Assembly: GCA_029212745.1 (NCBI GenBank)
Contig: JARGOL010000006.1
Span: forward strand, 62,001-126,000
Direction of reading: 5' to 3'
Origin: Alcanivoracaceae bacterium
GTDB taxonomy: Bacteria; Pseudomonadota; Gammaproteobacteria; Pseudomonadales; Alcanivoracaceae
DNA length: 64,000 nt
Below are positions 35,445-44,313 of the stretch, one piece after another. Every line of letters starts with the position of its first letter. Position 1 is the stretch's first letter. The translations under genes were made by a program, and so were the position numbers. The notes below the pieces were generated by a model that saw only the letters and a program-made list of their open reading frames with translations, did no database searches and was not told the origin of the DNA.

Positions 35445-37100
35445 GTGGAACGCGAATCAATGGAAGTCGACGTCGTCATCGTCGGCGCAGGCCCCTCAGG
35501 CCTTGCCACTGCATGCCGCCTGGGCCAGATCGCCCAGGAAACCGGCCAGGAAATCACCGTGGTCGTGGTGGAAAAAGGCTCGGAGGTAGGCGCACATATT
35601 CTCTCCGGCGCGGTACTGGAGCCTCGTGCCCTGGACGAACTGTTCCCCAAGTGGAAGGACATGGGCGCGCCGGTGGACGTACCGGTAACAGAAGACGAGA
35701 TCTTCTACATGACCGGCCCGGACAAGGCCTCAAAGGTCCCCAACCTGTTTGTGCCCAAGACCATGCACAACGAGGGCAACTACATCATCTCCCTGGGCAA
35801 CCTGTGCCGCTGGATGGGTGAGCAGGCTGCCGAGCTGGGCGTGGAAGTCTATCCCGGCTTCGCCGCCACTGAGGTGCTGTTCAACGATGACGGTTCCGTA
35901 AAGGGCATCGCCACCGGCGACTTCGGCATCGGCCATGATGGCGAGAAGAAGGATTCCTATGCCCCCGGCATGGAACTGCACGCCAAGTACACCATCTTCT
36001 CCGAGGGTTGCCGCGGCCACCTGGGCAAGCAGCTGATGGAGAAGTTCGACCTGCGTGAGGGCAAAGACCCGCAGCATTACGGTATCGGCATCAAGGAACT
36101 GTGGGACATTGACCCGGCCAAGCACCGCGAAGGCCTGGTCATGCACTCTGCCGGCTGGCCGCTGACAGAGTCCGGCTCCCTGGGTGGCGGTTTCCTCTAC
36201 CACATCAACGACAACCAGGTGGCGCTCGGCCTGATCACCGACCTGTGCTACTCCAACCCGCACGTATCGCCGTTCGACGAGATGCAGCGCTGGAAGACCA
36301 ACCCGGAAGTGGCCAAGTACCTGGAGGGCGGCAAGCGCGTCTCCTACGGTGCCCGCGCCATCTCCAAGGGCGGCCTGCAGTCACTGGCGAAGATGACTTT
36401 CCCGGGCGGTCTGCTGGTGGGCTGTAATGCCGGCACCCTGAACTTTGCCAAGATCAAGGGCACACACACGGCCATGAAGTCGGGCATGATCGCCGCTGAG
36501 GTGATTGCCAAGGCCCTGAAGGACGGTCGTGGTTGCGACGAGCTCACCGAGTACAAGAGCGAGTTCGAGAACAGCTGGGTCTACAAGGAGCTGCACCAGC
36601 AGCGTAACTTCGGCCCCTACCAGCACAAGTTCGGTAACTTCATCGGCTCCGCGCTGGCGTTCCTGGACATCAACATCCTTAACGGCAATATGCCCTTCAC
36701 ACTGGCAGACCCGACACCGGACCATGCCACCCTGAAGCCGGCTGCCGAGAGCAAGAAAATCGACTACCCCAAGCCGGATGGCCAGCTGACCTGCAACAAG
36801 CTGGACAGCGTGTTCGTGTCGAACACCAACCACGAGGAAGACCAGCCCTGTCACCTGACGCTGAAGGACCCGAACGTTCCAATCGACGTCAACCTGCCGA
36901 AATGGAACGAGCCGGCCCAGCGCTACTGCCCCGCAGGCGTGTACGAGGTGGTGGAGAACGAGGAAAACGGCGACAAGCGTTTCCAGATCAACGCCCAGAA
37001 CTGCGTGCACTGCAAAACCTGTGACATCAAGGATCCCACCCAGAACATCGTCTGGGTGGCGCCGGAAGGCTATGGCGGGCCCAACTACCCGAACATGTGA
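35445..37100 (+). CDS. etfD: Electron transfer flavoprotein-ubiquinone oxidoreductase
   Basis: A 551-residue ETF-QO, taking electrons from ETF to ubiquinone at the inner membrane. The FAD-binding motif is VIVGAGPSGL near the N terminus, and the C-terminal [4Fe-4S] cluster ligands are in RYCPAG and CVHCKTCDI. Length and motif order match the Pseudomonas enzyme. The GTG at 35445 has GAGGAG 8 nt upstream, and the resulting VERES start resembles homologues, so it is preferred to the ATG at 35460. A terminator follows. Confidence 0.96.
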   Translation: MERESMEVDVVIVGAGPSGLATACRLGQIAQETGQEITVVVVEKGSEVGAHILSGAVLEPRALDELFPKWKDMGAPVDVPVTEDEIFYMTGPDKASKVPNLFVPKTMHNEGNYIISLGNLCRWMGEQAAELGVEVYPGFAATEVLFNDDGSVKGIATGDFGIGHDGEKKDSYAPGMELHAKYTIFSEGCRGHLGKQLMEKFDLREGKDPQHYGIGIKELWDIDPAKHREGLVMHSAGWPLTESGSLGGGFLYHINDNQVALGLITDLCYSNPHVSPFDEMQRWKTNPEVAKYLEGGKRVSYGARAISKGGLQSLAKMTFPGGLLVGCNAGTLNFAKIKGTHTAMKSGMIAAEVIAKALKDGRGCDELTEYKSEFENSWVYKELHQQRNFGPYQHKFGNFIGSALAFLDINILNGNMPFTLADPTPDHATLKPAAESKKIDYPKPDGQLTCNKLDSVFVSNTNHEEDQPCHLTLKDPNVPIDVNLPKWNEPAQRYCPAGVYEVVENEENGDKRFQINAQNCVHCKTCDIKDPTQNIVWVAPEGYGGPNYPNM

Positions 37101-37110
37101 TCCCAGCAAC

Positions 37111-37145
37111 ACAAAAAAGCCCGGCAGTGCCGGGCTTTTTTGTGT
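37111..37145. terminator. Bidirectional terminator after etfD
   Basis: A GCCCGGC-AGT-GCCGGGC stem is flanked by A6 and T6 runs. It sits between etfD and the convergent GNAT-nitrilase gene. Confidence 0.9.
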
Positions 37146-37181
37146 CTGTTTACTGGCGAGCGTGTCATGCCATGGCGCCGC

Positions 37182-38735
37182 TCAGGCTTCTGCCTCCGGA
37201 TTGCCGCCCTTGCTGGTCCATTCCAGCTTGTAGATGTCATCACGGCGGTCCTTGAGATTGGTGACCGAGCCTTCCTGGTGCAGCAGCTTGAGCTTTTCGA
37301 AATCCACATCGGCAAACACCAGCATCTCGGTGTTGGGCACCGCCTCGCTGATGATGCCGTCGTGGGGGAAGTAGAAGTCTGACGGCGAGAACACAGCCGA
37401 CTGGGCATACTGGATGTCGACGTTATCCACCCGCGGCAGGTTGCCACAGCTGCCGGAAATGGCCACGTAGCATTCGTTCTCGATGGCTCGCGCCTGAGAG
37501 CACAGGCGCACCCGCAGGTAACCGTTCTTGGTGTCTGTCCAGAATGGCACGAACAGGATTTCCATGCCGCCTTCGGCAAGGATGCGGGCCAGCTCCGGGA
37601 ATTCCACGTCGTAGCAGGTGAGAATGCCGATGCGGCCGGCGTCGGTTTCAAACACCTGGATATGATCACCGCCGGTGAGATCCCAGTCGCGTTTCTCGCC
37701 CGGTGTAATGTGGATCTTGCGTTGTTCTTCCACGGTGCCGTCACGGCGGCACAGATAAGCCACGTTGTAGAGACGGCCATCCGTTTCAGCAAACGGCATC
37801 GACCCGGCAATGACATTGATATTGTAGCTCACCGCCATCTCTGAAATAGCGGCAACGATGTCGTCCGTGAAACTGGCCAGATACCGGATCGCATCGATGG
37901 ACGGCAGGTCCGGTTTCAGGCCCATCAGCGGGGCGCTGAAAAACTCCGGCAACAGGGCAAAATCAGCCCGGTAGTCAGACAACGCATCAATGAAGAACTC
38001 CACCTGGCTGAGCAGGTCATCCAGTGACTGCGTCGCCCGCATGCGCCGTTGTACAACGCCAATGCGGGCAGAGGTCTTGCTCTGGTAGTCACCTGTGGCT
38101 GGCGGTTCATAGAGGATGTTGTCCCACTCCAGAAGTGTCGCATAGCCACGCGACTTTTCATCTTCCGGCAGGTAGCGCTTGAGCAGGCGCTTGACGTCAA
38201 AACCGTTGGACAACTGGAATGACAGGATCGGGTCATAGATCTTCTGCCGCTCCACTGCCTCGATGTATTCCGTCACCGACATCTCATCGGCATGCTTCGC
38301 ATAGCCCGGCAAGCGACCGCCGGCAAGAATGGCGCGCAGGTTTTCATCCCGGCACAGTTCCTTGCGCGCTTCATACAGACGCCTGCCAAGGCGGTATCCG
38401 CGGTAGTCCGGGTGTACAAAGACATCCAGCCCGTAGAGGGCGTCACCCTCGGGGTCGTGGCTGTGAATCTGCTCTTCGGTGATCAGGTCTTCATAGCGGT
38501 GCGGATTGGAAAAACGGTCGTAGCTGACGCGAATGGTGAGCGCCGCCGCCACCAGCTGGCCGTGATCCTCGATGCAGAGCTGTCCGTCAGGAAACAGCGT
38601 CATCAAAGACTTCACCGTATCCTCCGGCCAGGCGCCGCCGATATCGCGATAGACCATGTCCATCACCTCGGCCAGCGCGGGGTAGTCGTCCAGGGTCAGC
38701 GGACGCAGCAACAACTTGGTGCTTTCTTCTGCCAT
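37182..38735 (-). CDS. GNAT acetyltransferase - nitrilase-superfamily fusion protein
   Basis: A 517-residue two-domain protein. Residues about 1-215 are a GNAT N-acetyltransferase with the FVHPDYRGYRLGRRLYE acetyl-CoA-binding motif. Residues about 225-500 are a carbon-nitrogen hydrolase with the Glu-Lys-Cys triad visible in LLPEFF, RKIHITPGEK and ILTCYDVEFPE. Both active sites appear complete. This fusion is a recognised architecture in proteobacteria, but its substrate is unsettled. It might couple amide hydrolysis and N-acetylation in amino-compound metabolism; that is inference. Confidence 0.92.
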   Translation of the reverse strand: MAEESTKLLLRPLTLDDYPALAEVMDMVYRDIGGAWPEDTVKSLMTLFPDGQLCIEDHGQLVAAALTIRVSYDRFSNPHRYEDLITEEQIHSHDPEGDALYGLDVFVHPDYRGYRLGRRLYEARKELCRDENLRAILAGGRLPGYAKHADEMSVTEYIEAVERQKIYDPILSFQLSNGFDVKRLLKRYLPEDEKSRGYATLLEWDNILYEPPATGDYQSKTSARIGVVQRRMRATQSLDDLLSQVEFFIDALSDYRADFALLPEFFSAPLMGLKPDLPSIDAIRYLASFTDDIVAAISEMAVSYNINVIAGSMPFAETDGRLYNVAYLCRRDGTVEEQRKIHITPGEKRDWDLTGGDHIQVFETDAGRIGILTCYDVEFPELARILAEGGMEILFVPFWTDTKNGYLRVRLCSQARAIENECYVAISGSCGNLPRVDNVDIQYAQSAVFSPSDFYFPHDGIISEAVPNTEMLVFADVDFEKLKLLHQEGSVTNLKDRRDDIYKLEWTSKGGNPEAEA

Positions 38736-38773
38736 TTTTCCTCCGCGGTCGGGAACCGCGTTGCCGTGGCCCG

Positions 38774-39130
38774 TCAGGGCGTAAACGATATCAGCCAGCG
38801 GGCATCGCGGTTTCGCAATGCGTCATCGGCGTTTTCATAGAGTGCCACACCGTCAGGGCGGATAAACAGCACGGCGCCTGACTGCAAGCGCACATAGCCC
38901 GCTCTCTGTTCCGCCACCGGCGCTTCACCGGCCGTGCATGCCAGCTCCGGTGGCAGCAGCTCGTGTCCGAGCAAACCGTTGCCCAGTGGATCATCCACGG
39001 CGTCATCATGGCGATAAAGCGCCACAGCATCGGCAGACACCACCAGCACCTGGCCATTGTGGAAACGGATCAGGGTACGGGCGGCCGCCCCGTCCTGCTG
39101 CTCCAGACTGGCAACGATCACGTCATTCAT
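38774..39130 (-). CDS. Hypothetical protein
   Basis: A 118-residue protein with two similar beta-rich halves: FHNGQVLVVSADAVALYRHDDA (about 23-44) and LQSGAVLFIRPDGVALYENADDA (about 81-103) look like an internal duplication. It has no signal peptide and no recognised family. The start at 39130 follows GGAG at good spacing. It is divergent from cobB across about 80 nt. Confidence 0.72.
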   Translation of the reverse strand: MNDVIVASLEQQDGAAARTLIRFHNGQVLVVSADAVALYRHDDAVDDPLGNGLLGHELLPPELACTAGEAPVAEQRAGYVRLQSGAVLFIRPDGVALYENADDALRNRDARWLISFTP

Positions 39131-39211
39131 GCTATTTCTCCGGCCATCGAGGTCGGCAGTATACGTGTCCGCCGCCCCGGATTCACAAACCTGTAGCGCG
39201 GGAGACACCGC

Positions 39212-39946
39212 ATGCCAGCAGCCGACGCAACGTCCCCTGACATCGTCATCCTCACCGGCGCCGGCATATCTGCCGAATCCGGCATCCGCACCTTCCGGGG
39301 TGCCGATGGCCTGTGGGAGGAACACCGCCTCGAGGACGTGGCCACGCCTGAGGCCTTCGCCCGGGACCCGGCCCTGGTGCAACGATTCTATAACGAGCGA
39401 CGCCGGCCACTGCTGCAAGGCCAGTTCCAGCCCAATGCCGCCCACCAGGCACTGGCGCGCCTGCAGAACGCCCTCCCCGGACGCGTGCTGCTGGTAACCC
39501 AGAACATTGATGACCTGCACGAGAGAGCGGGCAGCCCGGCGGTGCTGCACATGCACGGCGAGCTGCTCAAGGCGCATTGCCAGTACTCGCAGCAGGTCTT
39601 CCCCGTGGACGGCGATCTCGACCCGCACACCCCCTGCCCCTGCTGCCAGCGCCCCGGCGGCCTGCGCCCCCATGTGGTCTGGTTTGGCGAAATGCCGCTG
39701 CAGATGGACACCATCTATGCGGCGCTGCAGCACTGCACGCTGTTCATCAGTATCGGCACCAGCGGTAACGTCTACCCGGCCGCCGGCTTTGTCCAGGAGG
39801 CGCGGCTTGCCGGCGCCCGCACGGTGGAGCTGAACCTGGAGCCGTCCCAGAACGGCGCCCTGTTCCAGGAGCACGTCCATGGCCCGGCCACCGAAGTGGT
39901 ACCGGCATGGGTGGACCGGCTGCTTGGGGACGGCGCCCTGGCCTGA
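39212..39946 (+). CDS. cobB: NAD-dependent protein deacylase (sirtuin, CobB type)
   Basis: A 244-residue sirtuin removing acyl groups from lysines with NAD+. The NAD site [18 protein letters not shown] and the catalytic His in HMHGE (H115) are intact. Y60 and R63 (Y-x-x-R) mark the class III type that also removes succinyl and malonyl groups. The zinc-ribbon region carries HC...CPCC, resembling E. coli CobB (...CHCC). The start at 39212 follows GGGAG. In E. coli, CobB also regulates acetyl-CoA synthetase. Confidence 0.95.
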   Translation: MPAADATSPDIVILTGAGISAESGIRTFRGADGLWEEHRLEDVATPEAFARDPALVQRFYNERRRPLLQGQFQPNAAHQALARLQNALPGRVLLVTQNIDDLHERAGSPAVLHMHGELLKAHCQYSQQVFPVDGDLDPHTPCPCCQRPGGLRPHVVWFGEMPLQMDTIYAALQHCTLFISIGTSGNVYPAAGFVQEARLAGARTVELNLEPSQNGALFQEHVHGPATEVVPAWVDRLLGDGALA

Positions 39947-40049
39947 TCGCATGTGCCTATGGCAGCCATCCCCGGCGGCATATTTCTTCGCCCCACCGAT
40001 TCCGATAGACTGAGGCGCTCCAAATGCATCAGACCCCAAGACGAGCAGC

Positions 40050-41126
40050 ATGACTAACGTCCAGGTAGAAAACCTCAATATTGAATCGCAGCACCCGCTG
40101 ATCACACCGGGTGAGCTGAAAGGCAAGCTGCCCCTGTCCGACGCCGCACGGGATACCGTGGCCGCCGGCCGTGATGCGGTGCGTGACATTCTCGACCGCA
40201 AGGACCACCGCCTGTTTGTGGTCCTGGGCCCGTGTTCCGTGCACGACGTGGACGCCGCCATGGAGTATGCCGGCCGGCTGAAGAAGCTGGCTGATGAGGT
40301 CAGCGACACGCTGGTTCTGGTTCTGCGGGTCTATTTTGAGAAGCCCCGCACCACCGTGGGCTGGAAGGGGCTGATCAACGACCCCTACATGAACGACACC
40401 TTCAAGATCGAGGACGGCCTGCACATTGCCCGCAAGCTGCTGCTCGACGTGGCCGAGCTGGGCCTGCCTGCAGCTACCGAAGCGCTGGACCCGATCACCC
40501 CGCAGTATTTGCAGGACCTGATCACCTGGTCTGCCATCGGCGCACGAACCACGGAATCGCAGACGCACCGGGAAATGTCGTCCGGCCTGTCCAGTCCGGT
40601 GGGCTTCAAGAACGGCACTGACGGCAGCCTGGAGGTGGCGGTCAACGCCATGCTCAGCGTCCAGCACCCGCACCGTTTCCTGGGTATCGACAACGATGGC
40701 CGTGTTGCCCTCACCACCACCCGCGGTAATCCCTACGGGCACGTGGTCCTGCGTGGCGGCGGTGGCAAGCCGAACTACGATTCAGTCAGCGTGGCGCTGG
40801 CCGAGCAGGCCCTGCAGAAGGCCGGCGTCTCCACCAACATCATGGTGGACACGTCCCACGCCAACTCGAACAAGGACCCGGGACTGCAGCCGCTGGTGAT
40901 GGAAAACATCACCAACCAGATCCTCGAAGGCAACCAGTCCATTGTCGGCCTGATGGTGGAATCCCACCTCAAGTTCGGCAACCAGAAGATCCCGGAAAAC
41001 CTGGACGATCTGGAATACGGCGTGTCCATCACCGATGGCTGTATCGCCTGGGACACCACCGAGGCATCCATTCGCAGCATGGCTGACAAGCTGCGCGAGG
41101 TGCTGCCGGGACGCCTGGCCAAATAG
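40050..41126 (+). CDS. 3-deoxy-7-phosphoheptulonate synthase (DAHP synthase, class I)
   Basis: A 358-residue AroF/G/H-type enzyme, condensing phosphoenolpyruvate and erythrose 4-phosphate, the first step of the shikimate pathway. GPCSVHD, LRVYFEKPRTTVGWKG, the active-site RTTESQTHREM and DTSHANSNKD are all present. It has no ACT-type regulatory extension; feedback sensitivity of these short enzymes is set by a few residues and cannot be read reliably here. The start at 40050 fits the family, though the ribosome-binding site is weak. A terminator follows. Confidence 0.97.
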   Translation: MTNVQVENLNIESQHPLITPGELKGKLPLSDAARDTVAAGRDAVRDILDRKDHRLFVVLGPCSVHDVDAAMEYAGRLKKLADEVSDTLVLVLRVYFEKPRTTVGWKGLINDPYMNDTFKIEDGLHIARKLLLDVAELGLPAATEALDPITPQYLQDLITWSAIGARTTESQTHREMSSGLSSPVGFKNGTDGSLEVAVNAMLSVQHPHRFLGIDNDGRVALTTTRGNPYGHVVLRGGGGKPNYDSVSVALAEQALQKAGVSTNIMVDTSHANSNKDPGLQPLVMENITNQILEGNQSIVGLMVESHLKFGNQKIPENLDDLEYGVSITDGCIAWDTTEASIRSMADKLREVLPGRLAK

Positions 41127-41141
41127 GCATCAACCCGCGAT

Positions 41142-41175
41142 GACAAAACAGGCCGCTGATGCGGCCTTTTTTGTC
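41142..41175 (+). terminator. Terminator after the DAHP synthase gene
   Basis: A GGCCGC-TGAT-GCGGCC stem is followed by T6, with an A-rich left flank (GACAAAA) pairing with the TTTTGTC on the right. Confidence 0.88.
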
Positions 41176-41266
41176 TCTGCCGCTGGCACTGCCGGATTGT
41201 CGGGCAGTCCTGGCCGCCCCCGCTCGCCGCAAAGGCACCATGCGGGCTCTGCAACGGAGAGCTCGC

Positions 41267-42268
41267 ATGACCCACGACCCCCAGACCATGATCGCCAACG
41301 CCCGCCGCGATATCCGCGATTACCTGGGCGCCGACCGGGTCAAGGCACTGCACCGGCAAAACCGGGGGCTGGATGCCCTGGCGTTCTGCACCGTCATCGC
41401 GCTCTGGGTGCTGGCCAGCACCGTGCTGGTGACGCGCCCTGTGGATGCGGTCTGGCTGATCTGCCTGGTGCTGCAGGGGTTTGTTTTCCAGCTGGCGGGC
41501 CTGGTCAGCCATGACCTGTTCGTCCACCGTCGCGTCGGTGGCGAGCGCTGGGCCGCCTGGGGCGCGCGCCTGCTGACACTGCCGCGCCTGAGCCTGCCCA
41601 TGGGCTATGAAAGCGCACACCTGGCGCACCACCGTCACCTGGGGTCATCGCGGGATACCGAGAACTACAAGCAGCACCTGGACAGCCGCCGCAAACGCCT
41701 GCTGTTCAGCACGTTGCTGGGCATCAAGCTGGTGCAGTCCGGCCGGGGTGATACGGTCCATTATCACCACGTTGATGCCAGCCAGCCGGCACGGGCGCGT
41801 GCCCTGCGCCTGGAACGCTGGCTGCTGCGCGGCTTCCTGCTCACCATGCTGGTATTGACGGGGATTTTCCCGCTGGCCATGGCCAGCGCCTACTGGCTGC
41901 CGTTACTGGTGGTTGCGCCGCTGGTCAATACCGTGCGTATTTTGCTGGAGCATGCGGATGCCGACATCAACAGCGGCGATGCCTTCCAGGCCGGCACCTT
42001 CTACCGCACCGGCCTGCTGACGCGGGTCCTTTTCCTGTGGGACTCCGGCGACTGCCACCTCGTTCACCACATCTTCCCGCGCATGCCCTGGTACCACGTC
42101 GGCGCCTGCGTGGATGAACTGCGCCCGCTGATGGCCGCACGCAACCCGCGCCCGCGTCGCCACCTGCTGGGCCTGCTGAAAGGCTGGTACCTGGACAACC
42201 ACGGCCACCGGCAGCCCTGGCCCAGCCGGCGTTTTCAGAGCCGGGCCGGCGCCCCACGGACCAGCTGA
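41267..42268 (+). CDS. Fatty acid desaturase family protein
   Basis: A 333-residue membrane desaturase or hydroxylase of the diiron histidine-box superfamily. The three boxes are visible: HDLFVH, HLAHHRH and HLVHHIFP, and hydrophobic pairs flank them. The protein would introduce a double bond or hydroxyl in an acyl chain or related lipid at the inner membrane. The ATG at 41267 follows CGGAGAG; the frame is open to 41159 without a site. Its last 34 nt overlap a convergent hydrolase gene. The precise regiospecificity cannot be told. Confidence 0.9.
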   Translation: MTHDPQTMIANARRDIRDYLGADRVKALHRQNRGLDALAFCTVIALWVLASTVLVTRPVDAVWLICLVLQGFVFQLAGLVSHDLFVHRRVGGERWAAWGARLLTLPRLSLPMGYESAHLAHHRHLGSSRDTENYKQHLDSRRKRLLFSTLLGIKLVQSGRGDTVHYHHVDASQPARARALRLERWLLRGFLLTMLVLTGIFPLAMASAYWLPLLVVAPLVNTVRILLEHADADINSGDAFQAGTFYRTGLLTRVLFLWDSGDCHLVHHIFPRMPWYHVGACVDELRPLMAARNPRPRRHLLGLLKGWYLDNHGHRQPWPSRRFQSRAGAPRTS

Positions 42269-43242
42269 GCACGCTGGCGAAGCTGCTGTTCGCCACCGGC
42301 CTCCCGCACCGCCTGTTCGACAAAGGCACCGATTTCCTTCACCGCCAGGGACGACTCCGGCACCCAGCCGGCCAGGGCCTGGAACACGTGGATCATGTTT
42401 TCCCACACCTGCATCGTCACCGGGACACCGGCCTTGCGGGCACTGGCGGCCAGGCGCTCGGCGTCGCTGAACAGCACCTCCGTGCTGCCCACCTGGATCA
42501 TCAGCGGAGGCAACCCGGCCAGGTCGGCAAACACCGGTGATATCAACGCCGAGCCGGGATCCGAGCCGCGGCTGTAGGAAGCGGAAATGAAGCGCAAGGC
42601 GTTGACAGGAATCATCGGCTCCTGTGCCTCATTTTCCCTGACGCTGTCGCCGCTGCAGGTAAGGTCGCACCAGGGACTGATGAGCACCGATGCCGCCGGC
42701 AGCGGCAAGCCCAGCTCGCGCAGCCGCAGCATGGTCACCAGCGACAGGTTACCGCCGGCCGAGTCGCCGGCAATGATGATGTTCTCGCTCCGGTAGCCGC
42801 GCGACAGCAGGGCCCGGTAGGCGGCCACGGCGTCATCCAGCGGCGCCGGATAATGCCAGTCCGGTGGCTGGCGGTAGTCCAGTGCCAGCACCTTGGCCCG
42901 GCACGCCCGGCTCAGGCGCCAGGTCAGGGAACGGTGGGAACGGGGTGAGCCGAAGAAATAGCCGCCACCGTGCAGGTACAGCACCACACGGCCGGAAATG
43001 ACCTGTCTGCCGGTGACCAGCCATTCCCCGGGGACACCGCCGATATCCGCCGGCGCAATATGCACATCCTGGTGCACCGGCAAGGCCAGGGTCACCGTGT
43101 CAAAACCGAGCTGGGAAAACTTCATCACCCGCGGTGTAAACGGCACCCGCGCCACCACCGGCTTGACGAATCGGCGCAGGGCCGTGGCCACCGCCCGCCC
43201 CTGCCAGCTGAATGCTTTGAAAAACTGTGCTTCAGTGTTCAT
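42235..43242 (-). CDS. Alpha/beta hydrolase of the hormone-sensitive lipase family
   Basis: A 335-residue esterase/lipase. The oxyanion motif is LHGGGYFFGS and the nucleophile is in GDSAGGN; the acid and His (NMIHVFQ) follow. It has no signal peptide, so it should act on intracellular acylglycerols or esters. The start at 43242 follows AAGGA. It is convergent with the desaturase, sharing 34 nt. In this context a role in mobilising stored lipid is attractive but unproven. Confidence 0.9.
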   Translation of the reverse strand: MNTEAQFFKAFSWQGRAVATALRRFVKPVVARVPFTPRVMKFSQLGFDTVTLALPVHQDVHIAPADIGGVPGEWLVTGRQVISGRVVLYLHGGGYFFGSPRSHRSLTWRLSRACRAKVLALDYRQPPDWHYPAPLDDAVAAYRALLSRGYRSENIIIAGDSAGGNLSLVTMLRLRELGLPLPAASVLISPWCDLTCSGDSVRENEAQEPMIPVNALRFISASYSRGSDPGSALISPVFADLAGLPPLMIQVGSTEVLFSDAERLAASARKAGVPVTMQVWENMIHVFQALAGWVPESSLAVKEIGAFVEQAVREAGGEQQLRQRAQLVRGAPARL

Positions 43243-43356
43243 TGTTATCCTTGTCCACCCCGGGCGCACCACAGGCAGCTGCGCCTTACCGGGTTATACT
43301 CGCTATCTGCCAGCCTGTTAACCATGGCTGCGGGCCACGGGAGAGAACGGCACACC

Positions 43357-44211
43357 ATGACCGGCAATCAGACACGACGACAGCGTTGGCAACATATTAT
43401 CTTCGGCACGGACACGCCGGAAGGACGCCTGTTCGACGCCCTTTTGATCATTACCATCATTGCCAGCGTGCTGGCGGTCATGATTGACAGCGTCGAGCGC
43501 ATCCATAACCGCTATGGCCACTGGCTGTACATGGCGGAATGGTTCTTCACCCTGCTGTTCACCGCCGAGTATGCGGTGCGCCTGTGGGTCAGTGACCGGC
43601 CGCTGCGTTACGCGCGCAGCTTCTTCGGCATCGTCGACCTGGTGTCCATTCTGCCCACCTATCTCAGCTTGCTGGTACCTGGCGCCAATTACCTGCTCAC
43701 CATCCGCGCATTGCGCGTGCTGCGCGTGTTCCGGGTACTCAAGCTGGTGTCCTTCATGCGCGAGGCAAACATGCTCGCAGCAGCGCTCATCGAGGCCCGC
43801 CGCAAGGTCGCCATCTTCATGTTCACCGTACTGGTGCTGATTACTGTTTTCGGCAGCCTGATGTATGTCATTGAGGGCCCTGCCAGCGGTTTCACCAGCA
43901 TTCCGGTGAGCGTCTACTGGGCGATCGTCACCGTGACCACCGTGGGCTATGGCGACATATCACCGCACACGCCCCTGGGCCAGTCGATCGCCTCCCTGGC
44001 CATGATCACCGGTTATGCCATCATTGCGGTGCCCACCGGCATCGTCACCGCGGAGATCACATCGGCCATCCATCGCGACCGCGACCGGTTCCGGCGTGAA
44101 TGCCCGCAGTGCCACCTGCACACCCATGAAGCCGACGCCCACTACTGCCGACGCTGCGGCACGCACCTGCCGGCAGTGGAGAGCGAGCCGCCTTCACCAG
44201 ACGCCTCCTGA
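43357..44211 (+). CDS. Voltage-gated potassium channel with C-terminal zinc ribbon
   Basis: A 284-residue six-transmembrane channel of the KvAP type. S4 carries regularly spaced basic residues (R117, R120, R123, R126, K129); the selectivity filter is TVGYGD (195-200). After S6 a basic helix leads to a CPQC...CRRC zinc ribbon (C249, C252, C264, C267), a short cytoplasmic add-on absent from minimal channels. The ATG at 43357 is preferred; one at 43324 is in frame. It conducts K+ in response to voltage at the inner membrane; whether zinc binding regulates it is unknown. Confidence 0.93.
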   Translation: MTGNQTRRQRWQHIIFGTDTPEGRLFDALLIITIIASVLAVMIDSVERIHNRYGHWLYMAEWFFTLLFTAEYAVRLWVSDRPLRYARSFFGIVDLVSILPTYLSLLVPGANYLLTIRALRVLRVFRVLKLVSFMREANMLAAALIEARRKVAIFMFTVLVLITVFGSLMYVIEGPASGFTSIPVSVYWAIVTVTTVGYGDISPHTPLGQSIASLAMITGYAIIAVPTGIVTAEITSAIHRDRDRFRRECPQCHLHTHEADAHYCRRCGTHLPAVESEPPSPDAS

Positions 44212-44225
44212 GCCCCCGCGGGCGA

Positions 44226-44256
44226 TTCCCAAACGGCCCTTGGGCTGTGGTATAAA
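44226..44256 (+). promoter_or_regulatory. Extended -10 promoter upstream of the FecR-like gene
   Basis: TATAAA (44251-44256) is preceded by TG and one base, an extended -10 element. A weak TTCCCA -35 lies 19 nt upstream. Transcription would start near 44263, 50 nt before the FecR-like start. Confidence 0.4.
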
Positions 44257-44313
44257 GGGTCAGGACACACCACCACGCAAGGCGTGGGGACAACCAGCGC
44301 ATGGAGAGGCCCA

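Noticed and set aside
38774-40309. A 511-residue frame on the minus strand covering cobB
   Set aside because: Only its last 118 residues form the real gene at 38774-39130, which has a ribosome-binding site. The rest is antisense to cobB, whose sirtuin motifs are intact.
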